Below are positions 31,259-32,382 of a stretch of DNA of 32,382 bases, one piece after another. The stretch's first letter is position 1. Each line of letters opens with the position of its first letter. The stretch comes from Bacillota bacterium (GTDB lineage Bacteria > Bacillota > Clostridia > Oscillospirales > Acutalibacteraceae): NCBI GenBank assembly GCA_023401495.1, contig JAEXDU010000011.1:1-32382 (forward strand), in the 5' to 3' direction. The notes below the pieces were generated by a model, which saw nothing but the letters and a program-made list of their open reading frames with translations, was not told the DNA's origin and searched no databases. The translations under genes were made by a program, and so were the position numbers.

Positions 31259-31302
31259 ACCAAAAGTGTTTTCTGCTGTTTCGTGAGAAATCAGCATCCA
31301 AT

Positions 31303-31335
31303 ATCGTTGCTCTACGTTCAAAGGGAAGCAACGAT
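31303..31335. other. Inverted repeat before pdp
   Basis: ATCGTTGCT (31303-31311) and AGCAACGAT (31327-31335) pair perfectly over nine bases, with a 15-base loop. It lies about 40 bp upstream of the pdp start. A bulged TGCTG...CAGCA stem precedes it, so this 170-bp gap is strongly structured. Confidence 0.45.
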
Positions 31336-31372
31336 CAGTCCGACGATTCGATTTGGAAAAGGGTGACCCACA

Positions 31373-32382
31373 GTGAGAATGTATGATATTATTGAGAAAA
31401 AGCGTGACGGCGGGGAACTGACTAAGGAAGAGATTGAGTTTTTCATCCGCGGCTATGTTTCCGGCGATATTCCGGATTATCAGGCCTCCGCGCTTTTGAT
31501 GGCGATCTATTTTAAAGGGATGACCGAGGAGGAAACGGCCACGCTGACCATGAGCATGGCGAACTCCGGCGATACGGTCGATCTCTCTTCCATCCCGGGC
31601 ATCAAGGTGGATAAGCACAGCACCGGCGGTGTTGGGGATAAAACCACGCTGGTCATCTCGCCGATCGTGGCGTCGCTCGGCGTTCCGGTTGCGAAAATGA
31701 GCGGACGCGGCCTTGGGCACACCGGTGGAACGGTCGACAAAATGGAGTCGATCCCCGGCATGCAGACCTTCCTTGACCGTGAGCGCTTCTTCGATATCGT
31801 TCGCAAGGTCGGCGTCAGCGTGATCGGTCAGTCGGGCAATCTGGTGCCCGCCGATAAAAAGCTGTATGCCCTGCGCGACGTCACCGCCACGGTAGACAGC
31901 ATCCCGCTGATCGCCTCGAGCATCATGAGCAAGAAGATCGCGGCGGGCTCCGATTGCATCCTGCTGGATGTCAAGGAGGGCAGCGGCGCGTTTATGAAAA
32001 CGGTGGAGGATTCTATCCGCCTGGCTGAGGCGATGGTCTCCATCGGCGAGCATGTCGGCCGCAGAACGGTCGCGCTGATTACCGACATGAGCCGCCCGCT
32101 CGGCAATGCCATTGGCAATTCGCTCGAAATCTGCGAGGTGTGCGATACGCTGAAAGGCCGCGGCCCCGCCGACCTGACGGCGATCTGCATTGAGCTGGCC
32201 GCCAATATGCTGTATCTTGCGGGCAAAGGCAGTATTGAGGAATGCAAGCGCATGGCACAGGGGCAGCTTCATAATGGCGAAGCCTATGAGCGCCTGAAAG
32301 AGATGGTGGCGGCGCAGGGCGGCGATATCGCTGTTCTGGACGACAACAGCAAATTCCAGCAGGCCAAAGTGTGCCACGAGGT
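31373..32382 (+). CDS. pdp: Pyrimidine-nucleoside phosphorylase (3' end beyond window)
   Basis: The frame is open to the right edge, giving about 336 residues of an enzyme usually near 430. It phosphorolyses uridine, deoxyuridine and thymidine. It begins at GTG 31373: the first residues M-R-M-x-D-I-I-E-K-K-R-D-G-G-E-L-T match the start of Bacillus Pdp exactly in register. Catalytic and phosphate-binding motifs include KVDKHSTGGVGDKTTL, KMSGRGLGHTGGTVDKMES, ADKKLYALRDVTATVDS, IASSIMSKKIA and LDVKEGSGAFMK. The sequence resembles Pdp more than thymidine phosphorylase DeoA. A weak AAAAGGG ribosome site precedes the GTG. It is the last visible gene of the nucleoside operon. Confidence 0.95.
   Translation, partial: MRMYDIIEKKRDGGELTKEEIEFFIRGYVSGDIPDYQASALLMAIYFKGMTEEETATLTMSMANSGDTVDLSSIPGIKVDKHSTGGVGDKTTLVISPIVASLGVPVAKMSGRGLGHTGGTVDKMESIPGMQTFLDRERFFDIVRKVGVSVIGQSGNLVPADKKLYALRDVTATVDSIPLIASSIMSKKIAAGSDCILLDVKEGSGAFMKTVEDSIRLAEAMVSIGEHVGRRTVALITDMSRPLGNAIGNSLEICEVCDTLKGRGPADLTAICIELAANMLYLAGKGSIEECKRMAQGQLHNGEAYERLKEMVAAQGGDIAVLDDNSKFQQAKVCHE

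Noticed and set aside
30656..32377. 573-residue minus-strand frame over cdd and pdp
   Set aside because: It is a shadow of two conserved genes on the plus strand, made possible by GC-rich third positions.

Overview
The window looks like chromosome from an anaerobic, Gram-positive Clostridia, perhaps the Oscillospiraceae/Ruminococcaceae side. The reasons are GC-rich codon use with AT-rich intergenic DNA, strong AGGAGG-type ribosome sites with some GTG/TTG starts, sigma-A promoters, a BMP-type nucleoside lipoprotein, and oxygen-sensitive enzymes (2-hydroxyacyl-CoA dehydratase, glycyl radical enzyme). The taxon is an inference. No rRNA, tRNA, CRISPR array, transposase or integrase was seen.

Layout. 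(1) 1-673: the end of an operon, with the C-terminus of a DUF1445/YcsI protein and a small biotin carrier, the kind of pair found in 5-oxoproline utilisation clusters. (2) 765-2039: a lone phage-tail-like protein with a C-type-lectin-like C-terminus, resembling variable proteins of diversity-generating retroelements. (3) 2182-2658 (-): TrmO-type tRNA methyltransferase. (4) 2962-9834: a large unfamiliar HTH regulator diverging from a five-gene 2-hydroxyacyl-CoA dehydratase operon (VOC protein, activase, two dehydratase subunits, CoA-transferase), with an inverted repeat in the shared control region. (5) 10105-10515: a MutT-type Nudix hydrolase. (6) 10809-14271 (-): a glutamate synthase large subunit split into three genes (GATase, ferredoxin-FMN synthase, GXGXG), with no GltD nearby. 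(7) 14691-15856: a small XRE regulator diverging from an HD-GYP protein. (8) 16194-18371 (-): pseudouridine catabolism (psuK with an N-terminal HTH, then psuG). (9) 18731-21847: a Crp/Fnr-like regulator, the YjjI-family glycyl radical enzyme and its YjjW activase. (10) 22241 to the right edge: a ten-gene nucleoside uptake and catabolism operon (lacI-type repressor, deoB, deoD, BMP lipoprotein, ABC ATPase, two permeases, deoC, cdd, pdp), the last gene running off the window.

How the genes fit together. Regions 8-10 form one nucleoside salvage block. The BMP-type ABC transporter brings nucleosides in. Cdd deaminates cytidine, while Pdp and DeoD release bases and (deoxy)ribose-1-phosphate. DeoB makes the 5-phosphate and DeoC splits deoxyribose-5-phosphate into acetaldehyde and glyceraldehyde-3-phosphate. 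PsuK/PsuG feed pseudouridine into the ribose-5-phosphate pool. YjjI/YjjW, to which I can attach no established reaction, lie beside this deo cluster, as they do beside deoCABD in E. coli, which suggests a conserved role in this pathway.

The points most worth a second look are the YjjI/YjjW-deo linkage with its 20-bp palindromic control site, the VOC protein and large regulator attached to the dehydratase operon, the lectin-like phage-type protein, the palindromes in several regulator control regions, and a small hairpin family with a shared core in three intergenic gaps.
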